Source: Cristatella mucedo (lineage: Eukaryota > Bryozoa > Phylactolaemata > Cristatellidae). Taken from it: a stretch of DNA of 64,000 nucleotides. A model generated the notes under the pieces. That model saw only the letters and a list, made by a program, of their open reading frames with translations, was not told the origin of the DNA and did not search any database. Every line of letters begins with the position of its first letter. The stretch's first letter is position 1. Location: assembly GCA_009760855.2 (NCBI GenBank), contig WPIO01000052.1, positions 1,433,501 to 1,497,500 on the forward strand, written 5' to 3'. The translations under genes and the position numbers were made by a program. Positions 11,455 through 22,189 of this stretch are shown here, one piece after another.

Positions 11455-11955
11455 ATTTTCATACCCATACCCACATGCATACCCACACTTACACTCCAAC
11501 TCATACCCCAACCCATACCCAGATAGTCTTGCTCATGCTAGAGACGCTGTCGCGGATCACACGTGGAGATGTCTTCAATTTTCGCCGGCTTCTTCTTCGG
11601 CTTTCGCTCGATCGTGGCGGCTTCTACGTTCATCGTGATGTGGAGATATTTGGTAAACTCGATTTGAAATTTAAAAAGCCCGTCGTATCGATCCCGATCT
11701 GAAGCCCAAATCTGGCAACCCGACCAAAACTCGGCCGAAATCTCCGGCCAAACTCTGCCTTGGACTCCAAAAAATGCTGGCCGCTTCAATCGCTCAAACT
11801 CCTAAATTCTTCCTTATGTGGGATTTGTATAAGGCAGGCAAATATACTCACTCAAGCTCACCCTTAAAACCGTAGACGCCACTCGCTCCTACCCATGTAT
11901 CCATGGGTATGAATAGGTGTGGGCGTAGTTATAGGTATGGGTATGGGTACTCAGG
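11455..11955. repeat. CCCATA-type hexamer repeats in opposite orientations
   Basis: Degenerate CCCATA/CCCACA repeats lie at about 11,459-11,522. The reverse-complement type (TATGGG/GTATGG) lies at about 11,893-11,952. The roughly 370 bp between them holds an open minus frame with a lysine-rich RKPKKKPAK stretch that I do not recognise. Confidence 0.75.
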
Positions 11956-13300
11956 TGATGGCTCTGTGGTTAGAGTCTTTAGATGACGATCTCTTCTTAT
12001 TAGACTTGTTTCAAATATCCACAGCGAATGCACAAGCCTCGGAATTCTCTTAAGCATGGTTACATTTTGCGAAACAATAATTGCATTACTTGGAGGGGGC
12101 TTTTCTCGGTAAGAATGTGCACGAGTCCTTTAGTCAAGAAGGCTGAACACTTGTCGGCCGAGTAATTAACTTTTTGCTAGTGGGACCTCTCAGAATCTGC
12201 AAGCACATTGTTCACTGTCTTTGTGTGGTCCAACTCCTATGTCTTCGTATTTTGAGTAAAAAAGAAATCCTGGATTTTCTAAGCTTGATTGTCATCGTAT
12301 CCAGACTTCTGAAAGCGGCATTCAAGCTTTCCGTTAACATAGCCCATCGTTTGAGGTTTTTTGATACATTGACAGGAGTCACTGCGTCTCTGTACACAGA
12401 CATAATATGTGAGAGCTTGCTGGTCAAGGGCACTATTAAGGTTCGTGTTCACTGCCGCAGTGAGGGTATCAACGCTGGTGGTCGAGACTAGGTGAGGATT
12501 AAGAAGACCTGCTTCACAAGCACATGCGAAGAATTTCACTGGATGAATGTTTTAAGTTGTATCGCTAGACATAACTGACGTTACCCTACACGCACAAAGG
12601 GATGGGAGTAGTAAACGAAACTGTGAAATAAATAATTCTAGATGGTCAGCAGGCTCACAACACGGTTATATGGGCAGACATCCTTGGTGATAGTGAGATC
12701 CAGGTTACGGCCAATGACATGAGTGGTATGGTTTCCGTGTTTAATTAATTACTTTAAGTGATGTTTCTAACCGAAGTTATCCAAACAGTTAAGAAATGAG
12801 CAGACCTGGCTGCTGCTAGGGTTGTAAACGTGAATGTTGGTCTCATGCAATCGATATCAATGGCCTGTCACACGCCCATATTATAGTAAAATATCCATGA
12901 AAACTCCTCCACGTACAAGGTTACACAGCCAGGAGGTCGGTAGATCGCAACTGTGAAAGGGACGGTCTTTGATGGGCATCTTATAGCAACTGATTCAAGC
13001 AATAGCTTATGCAGAAAATCGATTGGTCTTATAGATAAACAATTCACGAACAACAATAGCAACCCAACTACCCAGCTTGTCGGACCGCATGGACATGAGA
13101 ACCCAGGTGGGATTGTCTCAGATATAAAGCAACCGGAGCAGTATGTCATCCGCGTGACAGTCAGCAGAAACGGCACAATGGTTCAGCAGATTACTGAATT
13201 AAGAGTTCAGAGCTTATTAGCTGTTCTACCACGAAGCCCTTAGTGTGGTTAGCCGAAGTGCGAAATAGATCTGTCTTTACAAAAACGGCTACATGCAAAA
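11956..13300. other. Unassigned region
   Basis: No recognised gene. Open frames at 12,174-12,491 (+), 12,212-12,433 (-) and 12,953-13,243 (+) overlap or lack domains, splice logic or compositional support. Confidence 0.45.
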
Positions 13301-13449
13301 AGCAAGTAGGGCTCATTAATTACGCAGAATTCAATCCAAGCGACGTTAGAGCACAACGAGAGCAGCTGCAACGCTTGCTGCTGTGCATTCAGCAGATGAC
13401 AATCGTCTGCAGTGATCGATTTGTAATTAAAAACTGTCCATCTTAGCAG

Positions 13450-14150
13450 AGCCTGCAGTAGTATTACAATGAAGCTGCTGATGAAAATACACATTGAAGC
13501 CGTCCACTTCACCCAATAATATGTACTGTTAGATTCGCCGGCTGAGGTCAGTGCGATCATTAAGCAAACGATAGAGGCTTTTCGATAAGTTTGCTACAGG
13601 CCACATAAGCATTAGAGTGGCCGTTTAAGCCCTCGACGGGTCCCGTCCTTCGACATAAGCCGACCGGTCTCGCAGCAGTTAAGCACCTACTGAGTCACGA
13701 GTCATCAACCCTCGGTCAAGCAACGATTGGGGGTGATAGCATCCAAGTAATGTTCCGGAGGTCTGATGCTGGTATACTAGATATTTCACAAATGCAGATT
13801 CCTACACATTCCTTGTGGAGTCGACTGATCCAGGCTGCCAGTAAAATAGAAACACGGCAGAACCTTGTTGCTCATGAAATTTCTGGCCTTGCTACATTCA
13901 TCAAAAGCCTAGCTGAATATTTTCAGCAAAGATCAGGTGCCACCTGGTTTTGAACTCTTATGGCTTTATTCAGAGTCCAGAGTGCTGACCATTACACGAC
14001 GGAACCTTCGAAAGTTGGCAACCCGGAGTCGTACTCTGACTCGGAAGCTCAGCGATTGCCAACCTAATTTTCCGTTTTCATCAGGCCAGCGAGTGTCGTC
14101 TGAAGGGACGGCGGAACCCAAAGAGTGAGCCTACACCCAAGATAAATGAC
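13450..14150. repeat. tRNA-Gln block, copy 2 (decayed)
   Basis: Collinear with 3,290-4,145 in the same orientation. It contains the damaged tRNA at 13,938-14,008 and matching flanks on both sides. Confidence 0.65.
13938..14008 (-). pseudogene. tRNA-Gln pseudogene
   Basis: The minus strand keeps the GTGTAATGGTCAGCACTCTGG D-arm and anticodon half, including CTG. The 3' side of the anticodon stem and the T-arm carry several substitutions, and the acceptor stem no longer pairs fully. It corresponds position by position to the intact gene at 3,850-3,921. Confidence 0.85.
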
Positions 14151-14209
14151 AGAATGAAAGCGGATGGTTACTGTAGAGGATCTCATGAACGGCCTCATGC
14201 GTTAGTCAG

Positions 14210-14592
14210 GCAGTTGAAAGGGCCTGGGTCCTGTAGCCGGGATCAACAACGCCCGTGCCTTTGCTTGACCCAAGCATGGCTGAATCAGGAGAGCAGTCGA
14301 GGTAGCGAGTAGCACGGAAGCAGCTGCTCAAAACGGCTGGATGGGATGCGCCACGCGCAGCTAGAGAGTAGCCTATCGTTGCGTAATAATAACAAAAATA
14401 GTAATGCATTTGATATAACGCCCTCAAATAACTCAATCTCTTTCTAGGCACTTTGCATTTGCCAAAGTGGAAGCAGAAATTGCGGGAGCGAGTTCCACAA
14501 TTTAGGACTGCAGAGCAAAAGCATTATCACCAACGGTCTTTAAGCGGAGGATGGAACGATGGATAATGTATTGTCCACAGTGGAGGACCGGA
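14210..14592 (-). mobile_element. LINE-B fragment split by a LINE-A 3' end
   Basis: LINE-B sequence on the minus strand at about 14,270-14,380 and 14,465-14,592 (the AGCGGAGGA..GGAC region). It is interrupted at 14,385-14,462 by the minus-strand 3' end of LINE-A, recognised by its ATT-type tail and CTCAATCTCTTTCTAGGCACTTT hairpin. The order shows that LINE-A inserted after LINE-B. Confidence 0.75.
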
Positions 14593-14597
14593 GCGCA

Positions 14598-15118
14598 TGA
14601 GAGCTGGGATGGCTGCCGGTTGATCAATGGATACAAAGCAAAGTTCTTACGCTGACCATCAAGGCCCGCTACGGCTTGGCTACTCCATACTTAGCTGAAC
14701 TGCTGCACCAGTTTCAGCCTTCTCGTGCTCTCAGTTTCTGTATGGAAAATAAATTAGCTGTTCCATAATTAATAATTAACTTTTTTTCTCTGCTTAAAGA
14801 CCGTTGGCGGCAGGAGATTTAGCTCTGTAGGTCATAGACTGTGAAACTCTCTTCCATAATTCTTACGTAGCAACAACTACTCTCCTGCTCCCGACTGTGG
14901 CACATCATTTTCAGCGGTCCTGAGCTGCTACTTCCATGATAATCACTACCTAAACTGCTCTCTTAAATCTGCTATGTTTCCCACTTTCTCTTTACTGAAG
15001 TCTGTTGGCTACTGAATACGCACCGAAAGCCGCTTAGGCTTTGAGTGCGCTATACAAAGCTCTCCTGCGTGACACCCACACAGTCTTTGAGGAGCTACAG
15101 ACGGCAGAGAAAGAAACT
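14598..15118 (+). mobile_element. LINE-B 3' end
   Basis: Plus-strand LINE-B: a GWLPVDQWIQSKVL-type start, the LLHQFQPSRALSF region, the CSVVNSAxxSS-type mid part, then the shared 3' UTR with CCGAAAGCCGCTTAGGCTTTGAG. It abuts a minus-strand LINE-B fragment, so the two may be one insertion with an inverted 5' part (twin priming). Confidence 0.82.
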
Positions 15119-15317
15119 GGTGCAGAAGTTTAGCTCGGTGTGATTATGAGTAGAGGCGACCGTCGTCCCCCCCCCCCGTTTAATTTAGGTCTTGGTCAAA
15201 GTTCTTCCCTACCGAGAAAAAAAACAGCCTGGCCAGCCGGGTTCCTCGCTTGGGTGCTCGCGTTCGTTCAGCAAGTACTTCGAACTGATTCGACCACATT
15301 CTCTCAGTTATCATGGT

Positions 15318-15470
15318 GATGCCATGATGGCACACTAGGTAAGGCGGTTGCTTTCACGACCTTGGTCCCGAGGTCATGGGTTCGATTCCTGCTGTGGGCG
15401 ATCCTTTATCGTCACTGCAAGCGGTGGTGATAGCTTAAAGGCTCCTATGTCGCTTTACAAAAAGAGGTAA
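15318..15470 (+). mobile_element. SINE-B copy 2
   Basis: GATGGCACACTAGGTAAGGC A-box region, the ACCTTGGTCCCGAGGT arm and the B box GGTTCGATTCC (15,379-15,389). A shared 3' body (GATCCTTTATCGTCACTGCA, then GGTGGTGATAGC) is also found in the 40,070 copy. Confidence 0.82.
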
Positions 15471-15879
15471 TTTAATCAGCTAGCATTTGTTATTATTTGT
15501 ATCATGAGATATTAAACAACTTCTGATCGTAACGTAGGATTAAAAAAGAAGGAACATATTTAGTAACAGCTTGGCCAACTGCAGTCGTAAAATTACCCAA
15601 CAGTACGACCGTGGTGTTACGGTAAATACATTTATACATTTAAAGCCTTGGCCTCTAAAAAATACGTTATCCAGCAGCTGGTACACCCTGTTCCACGACC
15701 AGCGGATCCAAACCACTTCTAGTAGAATAATTAGCCTAAAATAACTTTTCCATCCAATTTTAAGACAGTGTGCGGTTCTGCTGTGTTTTCGGCAATTGAA
15801 AGTTAAAGTGCAGCATCGCAATTTTGAAAACATGTCGCAAAAAGAAGCACAGTATACTTTGGTATGCACCACAATTTAT
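15471..15879. other. Unassigned stretch
   Basis: No gene or repeat recognised. The minus frame of about 110 codons has no recognisable domain. Confidence 0.45.
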
Positions 15880-16435
15880 GGGCTGTGCTGCATCGCATAG
15901 AATTTTCTTGGCCATAAAAAGATACGGTTATGTGCAAGGCGTCCGTTCAAGCACGGAATGCAGACTAGTTTGCACTTACTTTGACTTCACTTCCAACGAT
16001 TCGCTACCAAGATTTGCTTTAATAATTGAAACTGAATTTAAATATGCAGATGCGTATTTCCGTATGATTCAATATGCTACGTGAATTTGGTTAATAGCTG
16101 CATAAATTCAAGCACGGTCAATTGCATCAGTTAAGGTTGGGTGACATCAAGCGACTCGGCGATGCTCAGAGTTTCGGCGTGGCGCTCTCTGCGGATTTCC
16201 CCGAGCTTTCCTAATGACTGTCAATTAAAGTTTTTCCTAAGTCAGTGAATTTTGTGCTACTCATTAATTAAGACACCTTAGTTAACCATAGACATTTTCA
16301 GTCAAAGCAGTCATTTCTGGCGCCATAAATCTGCTTAGATCGAAATAAGACCCTTGCAAAAATCTCGAGTAACCACACGGTTTTTCTTTGTGGGCATAGT
16401 AAAATCCAGTAATACTACTTAAAACAGCTGTAATT
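15880..16435. repeat. 560-bp direct repeat G, copy 1
   Basis: Collinear with 17,270-17,815 in the same orientation. Shared landmarks in order: CATTGACTTCACTTCCAA-like, AATATGCTA(T/C)GTGA, the CTCGG(C/T)GATGCTCA string, TTCCCCGAGC(C/T)TT, and a GTAATxxxACTTxAAACA end. Roughly 70% identity by eye. Confidence 0.8.
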
Positions 16436-17030
16436 GACCGGAAGCAAACGAAGGCTAAAGCCCGCCACGTTCGTAATGGTGGTCGGCTCTCGCCAGTGCA
16501 TTACACTTCTGTGTCACCGATGTCTGAGTTTTCCACGCGTGCATATAATCGGCTTGCCGAAATTGGTTGGAAGTAATTTACTAAGACATGCAACCGAAAG
16601 CCATCTTCAATTGAACTGAGCGCCAAGAAACAATTTGTTCCCGAGCGGGAACGATCTGGGGAGCAATCTGTGGCACTATACAGAGCACTAGCGAGTTCAT
16701 CGTGGAGAGTATTTACGTTCGACGCGAGACACAGGATTTTTAGCTTCAACCAAAAATTTACACTTACGTGCTAAAGATGAATTCCGTCGAATCGAATTGT
16801 GTGAATGCATTTCTATGGTCATTATTGGAATTTAAATGACAGGCTACAACCATTACACCTGCATGGTCGTCCACAAGATAGCGTATTCGAGGCACAAATT
16901 CCGTGGGTCCAGATAAATCATAGTTTTTTGTTCATATAAGTAACAGAGTTAATGAAATAAAATGGGTTCTGTGGAAAAGGAGATTAGATCCCAGAATTAA
17001 GGAGACTTATTCAATAATGTATGTCTGTTT
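16430..17030. repeat. Repeat F, copy 1
   Basis: Collinear with 55,800-56,420. The best match is GAAGCAAA(cga)AGGCT.. AGCCCGCCACGTTCGT at 16,440-16,470 and 55,825-55,855. Weaker matches continue over several hundred bases. Confidence 0.6.
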
Positions 17031-17269
17031 CTTTGGTAATTGATGGCAGGCGCATAGTACCCTTAACGTAACGTTAGTATGGCCCGTTTGATGGCATATC
17101 AGAATGTAATGCTTGCTATGTCACACCTTTCACTTAAATAAAAGGGTGCACCTTCCTGATTCTGTCAGGCTACATTAAATACTTTATACATCAAACAAGC
17201 ACAAGAAAAAGTAGTCATGGAATGGAGCAAGACACAATTCCGTAGGGACTACAACTTATTGACTAAACG

Positions 17270-17815
17270 TCTCCCGTCGCATTTGTTTGTCGGTACTGAT
17301 CACGTGCAAGGTTTCAGCTCCAGCGGCAAATGCATACCAGTTTGAAATTAATTACATTGACTTCACTTCCAAGGGTTGATTGTGAAGATCGGCCACTATC
17401 ATAGAAAGGGTACTTTAATATACTGACAAATAATTCCATATGTTTGAATATGCTATGTGAGTCGTTTTACGGCTTTATGAATTCAAGCCCAGGTTTGATT
17501 GCATTGCTCATGGCATTGTGACTTTATGTAGCTCGGTGATGCTCAAAATTTTGGCTTAGCACTAATTATTGATTCCCCGAGCCTTTCAAGCGACAGCCAA
17601 TTAGATGATATTTTAATTAAGTGAATTTTTTTGCACGCGTTCATAAAAGTTCCTCAGTTTATCTCAGGAATGCTTTTTAAAGAAGTCAATCTTGGTGTGA
17701 TATACGTGCTTAGATTGAAACATGACCCGCACTAGAACCGTGAGTATCCACTCAGTATTTTTTTGCAGGCATAAGGAAAGTCAGTAATTTGACTTGAAAC
17801 AACATGAAGATATGA
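17270..17815. repeat. 560-bp direct repeat G, copy 2
   Basis: Second copy of the 15,880-16,435 segment, about 1.4 kb downstream in the same orientation. No open frame is conserved between the copies, so this looks like a tandem segmental duplication of non-coding DNA or an unknown element. Confidence 0.8.
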
Positions 17816-17977
17816 TTAACTATTTCGCTTGGTCACTTGTAAGTGATGCAGAGCAGCAATCCTCTTTACGAGAAGTGTTTAGAAAGTAACCTTTTTTTCT
17901 GAACGCTGGATTGGCCCTTTGTCAGTCCTGCACCCTCGAATCAGCTTAACTTGCCTATACAAAGTGTCCGGAAGGCG

Positions 17978-18045
17978 CAGTAGCTCAACTGGCCAGACCA
18001 GCAAGCATACGTTTGTGAAGGTTCACTGACGGGAAGACACCGATA
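17978..18045 (+). other. tRNA-like sequence
   Basis: A TAGCTCAACTGG string fits an A box, and GGTTCACTGAC, 50 bases on, is a weak B box. I cannot fold a full cloverleaf, so this is a possible tRNA-derived relic only. Confidence 0.3.
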
Positions 18046-18399
18046 CTCAACGCACTGCCGGCTAGGCAGTCTCATGGACCCCAAACCGCATCTCTAAAGT
18101 CTACAGAAGTGTGTGCTCGCGAAAAAGCGGGTCGTGGTAGGGTCATTCACTGAATGACGATTCTAGTGAGAGATTTTGCAGCGTACCTAAGCACGAAGAA
18201 ACTCTTTGATCATTCAGAGAAAACTTCCTGAAAATATCGCCCTCCCCGATCAGAGAACCCTTCTTGCCATTCTCAGCACCGACAGATCGTAATGTTATCG
18301 GTGTTTTGAAAGGCCGAGAGCAGCTTGATAACAGAATCAGTGACTTGGCAAGCCTTGATCAAATACGAGATTGCCAAGAGGCGGCAATCTCAGAAAGAG

Positions 18400-18680
18400 A
18401 TAGATGCAGGATAATTTCGCCAATAGCTCACAAGTGCGGACGTGCGTGGCGCCTAAAACCAAAGTTGATGTTAGCAAAAGCTATCAGCCTCGTGTCAGTG
18501 GCCTTGAACTAGTGAGAGCTTACTGCACTTTTCCTGATTATTGTGTAGCGTCGTGTGTGGTTTCTCAACCAACGCTTTTTTTCTCCGTCTGTAAATCAAC
18601 TGGTTCCTCCCCAGTCTCCAAAAGAAGGATTATTAGCAGAGATCGTGTCTGCTAGTTAGGTGCCCTTCAGATGCAGAATG
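18400..18680 (+). repeat. Exon-like repeat I, copy 1
   Basis: An 83-codon open frame (18,404-18,655) contains VAPKTKVDVSKSYQPRVSGL and CVASCVVSQPTLFFSVC. The copy at 63,740-64,000 gives VPKSKAYFSGTCQPLADGLE in one frame and DFGVAVAAYQPEALVSVYES in another. The similarity is visible at the amino-acid level, which suggests an ancestral coding exon. All copies end near a GCCTGCTAGTTAGGCGCC-like string. Function unknown. Confidence 0.55.
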
Positions 18681-19025
18681 TACTGTATCTCCTTCTGTAG
18701 CTCCACAAAGTCATAAAGATCATGCGGCTGTTAGGCAGGAGAGAGTTTTGTATAGCGCACTCACAGCCTAAGCGGCTTTCGGTACGCATTCGGTAGCCAA
18801 CTGACTTCGTCTCACGCAACAAAGAGAAAGTGGGAAGCATAGCAGAGTCAGGAGAGCATTTGAGGTAGTGAGTAGCATGGAAGTAGCAGCTCAGGACGGC
18901 TGTAGAGAATTACCCATTGTCGGCAGCAGGAGAGTAGTTGTCGTAGCGTAAGGATTGTGGAAGCACGTTCTACAGTCTACGACCTGCAGTGCTAAAGCTT
19001 CTTTCGCCAACGGTCTTTAAGATGC
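18672..19025 (-). mobile_element. LINE-B 3' end fragment
   Basis: Minus-strand LINE-B: CTGTAGCTCCACAAAGTCAT, TTTTGTATAGCGCACTCACA, AGCGGCTTTCGGTACGCATT, and finally the CGCCAACGGTCTTTAAG region. Confidence 0.88.
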
Positions 19026-19626
19026 ATAGTGCGATCACCAAGCGATGCACATATCGGAGGAACGGCTATCATACCTAGCTTTAAGGGCATGCTGTCCTGA
19101 CGTGCACGAAATTTACTCGTCTCTAGACACTCATGCAATAGTAGAGGCGACGGTGCATCGCTTTTCTCACACACGGTCATGCTATTAATGTCACTGGAAA
19201 AATTTTATGGTCGATGAGTTCTTGTCAGCTTTCATAGGAAATTAGGAATAGGAAGGAATAGGATAGAATAGAAAGAAAGAATTATAATATAGGAAACTGA
19301 CATGTCAGAACCTGGATTCAAGACCTCTACGGTAATAAATGCTTAAGCAAATAGAGAATGTAAAGGAAAGTGACTAAAAAGAAGCTGTTAAGCTTCAATC
19401 TATATATTAAGTTGACCAAAAAGGCTCTCTTTCTGCAGTGCAATAATTTCTTACTGACTTCTTGCATTTAGAGAAATCGTGTTTATTCACACTTGTAATA
19501 ATTTGGCAATAATTCATGGACTTAAAGTTACTTTCATGGAATTTCCGGTTTGCGAAACCAAACTACAAGCTACTGGGATGACGAGCAATCATCACTCGTA
19601 TGTACCGAGCCTTGTAGAGGTCACTT
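19026..19626. other. Unassigned stretch with an AGGAATA repeat
   Basis: No gene seen. A short purine-rich AGGAATAGG-type repeat lies at about 19,235-19,275. Confidence 0.5.
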
Positions 19627-19627
19627 T

Positions 19628-19725
19628 CATTCTAAATACAAAACTCTCCTGCGTAACACCCACATGGTCTTTATGACTTTGTGGAGTTACAGACGGAGAT
19701 ACATTGCATTACATTACATAGGGTA
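19628..19725 (+). mobile_element. LINE-B 3' terminal fragment
   Basis: Only the last 95 bases: ACAAAACTCTCCTGCGTAAC, CACATGGTCTTTATGACTTT, then the ACAGACGGAGATACATT end and an ATTAC-type repeat tail. Confidence 0.88.
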
Positions 19726-19869
19726 CAGCAATGCCATGTAACCGGAGGAAGAATGTTTTTCTTAATACACACGCGCAATGAAGGCCACGTGCTCTTCAAT
19801 ATGCTTTGCTTATACCTGATACCTTATACCTGATTATACCTGAAATCTATAACCTAAACTGAAAACTCC

Positions 19870-20085
19870 AGCTTCTGCGCTTAAGGTGACTCCTGTCATG
19901 GTCTAATCTATGATCGCAATTGCAAATAGGAAGCACATCCTGACAAAACGCTTCCGTTCCTGACCACACGCTTCCACATACGACTTTTCTGCCTGGGTGT
20001 GACCAACCGTTTATGGAACTCGCTTGTGGTTAGGACTTAAGAGCTCACACCGAGGAGCCATCATACCCGTGCCTTGGAGGAGTCG
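19870..20085 (+). repeat. Module C, copy 1 (short)
   Basis: Matches the other module C copies (36,930-37,310 minus; 50,280-50,650; 56,880-57,490) around the CTTxTxTGCCTGGGTGTGACC landmark near 19,985-20,010. Diverged, and only a few hundred bases remain. It lies at the outer end of the left arm of the inverted duplication. Confidence 0.5.
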
Positions 20086-20109
20086 GCTCTAGCAATTTCG
20101 GACTTTCTT

Positions 20110-20195
20110 ATGATTCTATGGTTTATTGCGGGTTTATGGTTTTATTGGCTTATGGTTTATATGGGTTTATGGTTTAATGAGTAAACTTTTTATTG
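20110..20195. repeat. GGTTTAT-type degenerate tandem repeat
   Basis: Irregular repeats of TATGGTTTAT/GGGTTTATGG. A weaker GGTTTAT-like stretch precedes the partner module at 23,970-24,040. Confidence 0.75.
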
Positions 20196-20445
20196 GAATG
20201 AGTCGCGGCTAGAAGAGAAGTGGGCAGTGAGAACACAGGTGCAGGAGAGGACGGTCATGCACTACGTGCCCAAATGCACAGTTGTTCTCTGACACGAAGG
20301 TGTTTTTGTACCGTCGCTTGCTCGCAGTCGGACCGTCAAAAAACATTTCTCGCAATGCTGGGCTGAGCATAGTTGATGCCTTATCGGCCTTCGAACCTCT
20401 CGCCCGACGCTGCTGCGGCACGATAGCATACATGCACATGTTATC
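20190..20445 (+). repeat. Module D, copy 1
   Basis: Matches 24,070-24,330 in the same orientation: a GTGCAGGAGAGGACGG-like start, then TGTTCTCTGACACGAAGGTG and TTTGTACCGTCGCTTGCTCG. A short frame beginning MFSDTKVFLYRRLLA is paralleled by MFSVTKAFLYRRQLA in copy 2, so a small ancestral exon is possible. I see no recognised domain. Confidence 0.6.
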
Positions 20446-21837
20446 CTGCCACTATCGTTCGGTCGACCGCTCTGTAGGCCAGCAGGGCATGACTGGGAGC
20501 AATTGAAGCAGAGTAGCTGTAAAAGACAATGAGTAGGAAGGACTAGCGTACACAATGAAACCTGACGAGACAGTTATTGTTTCGGTGACAGTGTGAAGTC
20601 GCACAAAAAATACGATTGAGACTCCTTCCCACTTCGACGATCTACTCAAACAGCACCGTGCTAGCCAGATTATGATTTGCCGATATATTAGATTTCGCGA
20701 CTACGGCTTTCATGCCGCCTTGGCAATAGATGATCGCATAATCGGTTCCCAGCCATTATAATTCAGCAACCGCGAATAATGAATGCAAGTACTAATCTAT
20801 CTGATATAGCTTGGTTTACGTCTTAATGTCGTCAACGCCTCCATGTTTTTCCTGTCGTAAGGATCTTTGAACTTTTCTGCCGCTACATTTCGTCGAGAAG
20901 TACGTATGCTGCGTTGTTCTGGAAAAGGCCTCTGGAAAACCGAGCGGCACGCGCTAATCTTGGAGCTGCTTTCTATAGATTTAGTTGGTTATGCACACAT
21001 GCATTATGTCTAATAACGCCTGGTGAACGTGGAGACGTCAGGAAACAACGTTAATTGTACGAGATTGCGATGCATTCAGTTATCTGGCCCATTAATGAGC
21101 TGTTTATGTTACTCAGTCTAATAGTTATTTAGCTAGTCCATTTGTCTGTCCATCTTTTAAAATTTACATTCAGTCCTTCATGATGGATTTATAGTAGGTG
21201 CATTGCGGCATAGCAACGACGAGTGTAAAAATTATTGACAGGAGATAGTTTGATTATTGCGAATGTACTCGTAGGTGAGATTGACGTTTAAATGCTGAAA
21301 ATGCGCATGACTACGAACTTCAGAACGTTGTTTGAAGGTCGGCCTGACTTACCAGCCACTTGAGCCCCCTGCGTTATGACCCTTTTCAATGCCACCCCTT
21401 TTCAATGTTTCCGCTTGAATCAGCTAAGTTGGTGTATTGTAAAGCTGCTTTTATGTGTTTTAAAGTAAATTTTACTTTTTTGTTGTTGTGCTTCGTGTGT
21501 GCCTGCCCGCTCGTTAAATTGCTGCTAATTGTAGGTGCGATTTTTAATTCGCAGCCCCCACGTATATTTGGATGAACGCCAATTGAGAAATTGAAAAAAG
21601 AAGAAAGCTACAAGGAAAAGGCGTTTCTGGCATTAACCACGTGCCGGAGAGACTGGGGAGAGCAAAGAATATGACACATTCGCAAAGCTGAAACCGTTTT
21701 TCAGTCGTGCTAGCATCAATGTGCCGGATAGACTGAGGAATAGGCAGATTCCATTAAAGTTTTACTGCAATTTTCACGTGCATAAGGAATTGATATAATA
21801 AATGGTAAATAATTAATTGATTTTTGTTTGAAACTCC
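20446..21837. other. Unassigned stretch with one module E fragment
   Basis: At 20,690-20,790 a 100-bp fragment (AATCGGTTCCCAGCCATTAT, then a CGCGAATAATGAAT end) matches the reverse complement of 36,580-36,680 and also 22,480-22,540. The rest contains nothing I recognise. Confidence 0.55.
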
Positions 21838-21965
21838 ACCAGGCCACAAGGTCTATGTCGGTGCTACGCAGGAGCGTGTTGTGTAGCGTACTCGCAGCCT
21901 GAGCTGCTTTCGGTACGCATTAGTTAGCCGGCAGACTTCATTTCACGACAGAGCATTGACAAACA
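21838..21965 (-). mobile_element. LINE-B 3' fragment
   Basis: Minus-strand LINE-B end: CTACGCAGGAGCGTGTTGTG, GTACTCGCAGCCTGAGCTGC and TTTCGGTACGCATT. Badly decayed. Confidence 0.75.
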
Positions 21966-22189
21966 ATTTCGTACATGTAGCGAATCACAACCGTATTGTC
22001 GCGTAGAGGGCGCACTACAATTCAATACTGTAACTCCTATCAAATAAAAAAACACATCCAGGCATTTTTTTTATCAAACTCAGTATGTGGCTGGCACGTC
22101 CGGATAGAAATAGGCAGCAAATATCGCACCCGTAACATTCCGAGTCTCAGCTGACGCACGACAAAATGTCTGAAGCTTGTGTCACGGCT

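Noticed and set aside
11455-11955. Interstitial telomere
   Set aside because: The hexamer is CCCATA/TATGGG and degenerate, not the TTAGGG or TTAGG motif usual in animals.
12467-12495. Further copy of exon 3 of the secreted gene
   Set aside because: A short GGTATCAACG-type match without flanking similarity or splice signals; probably chance.
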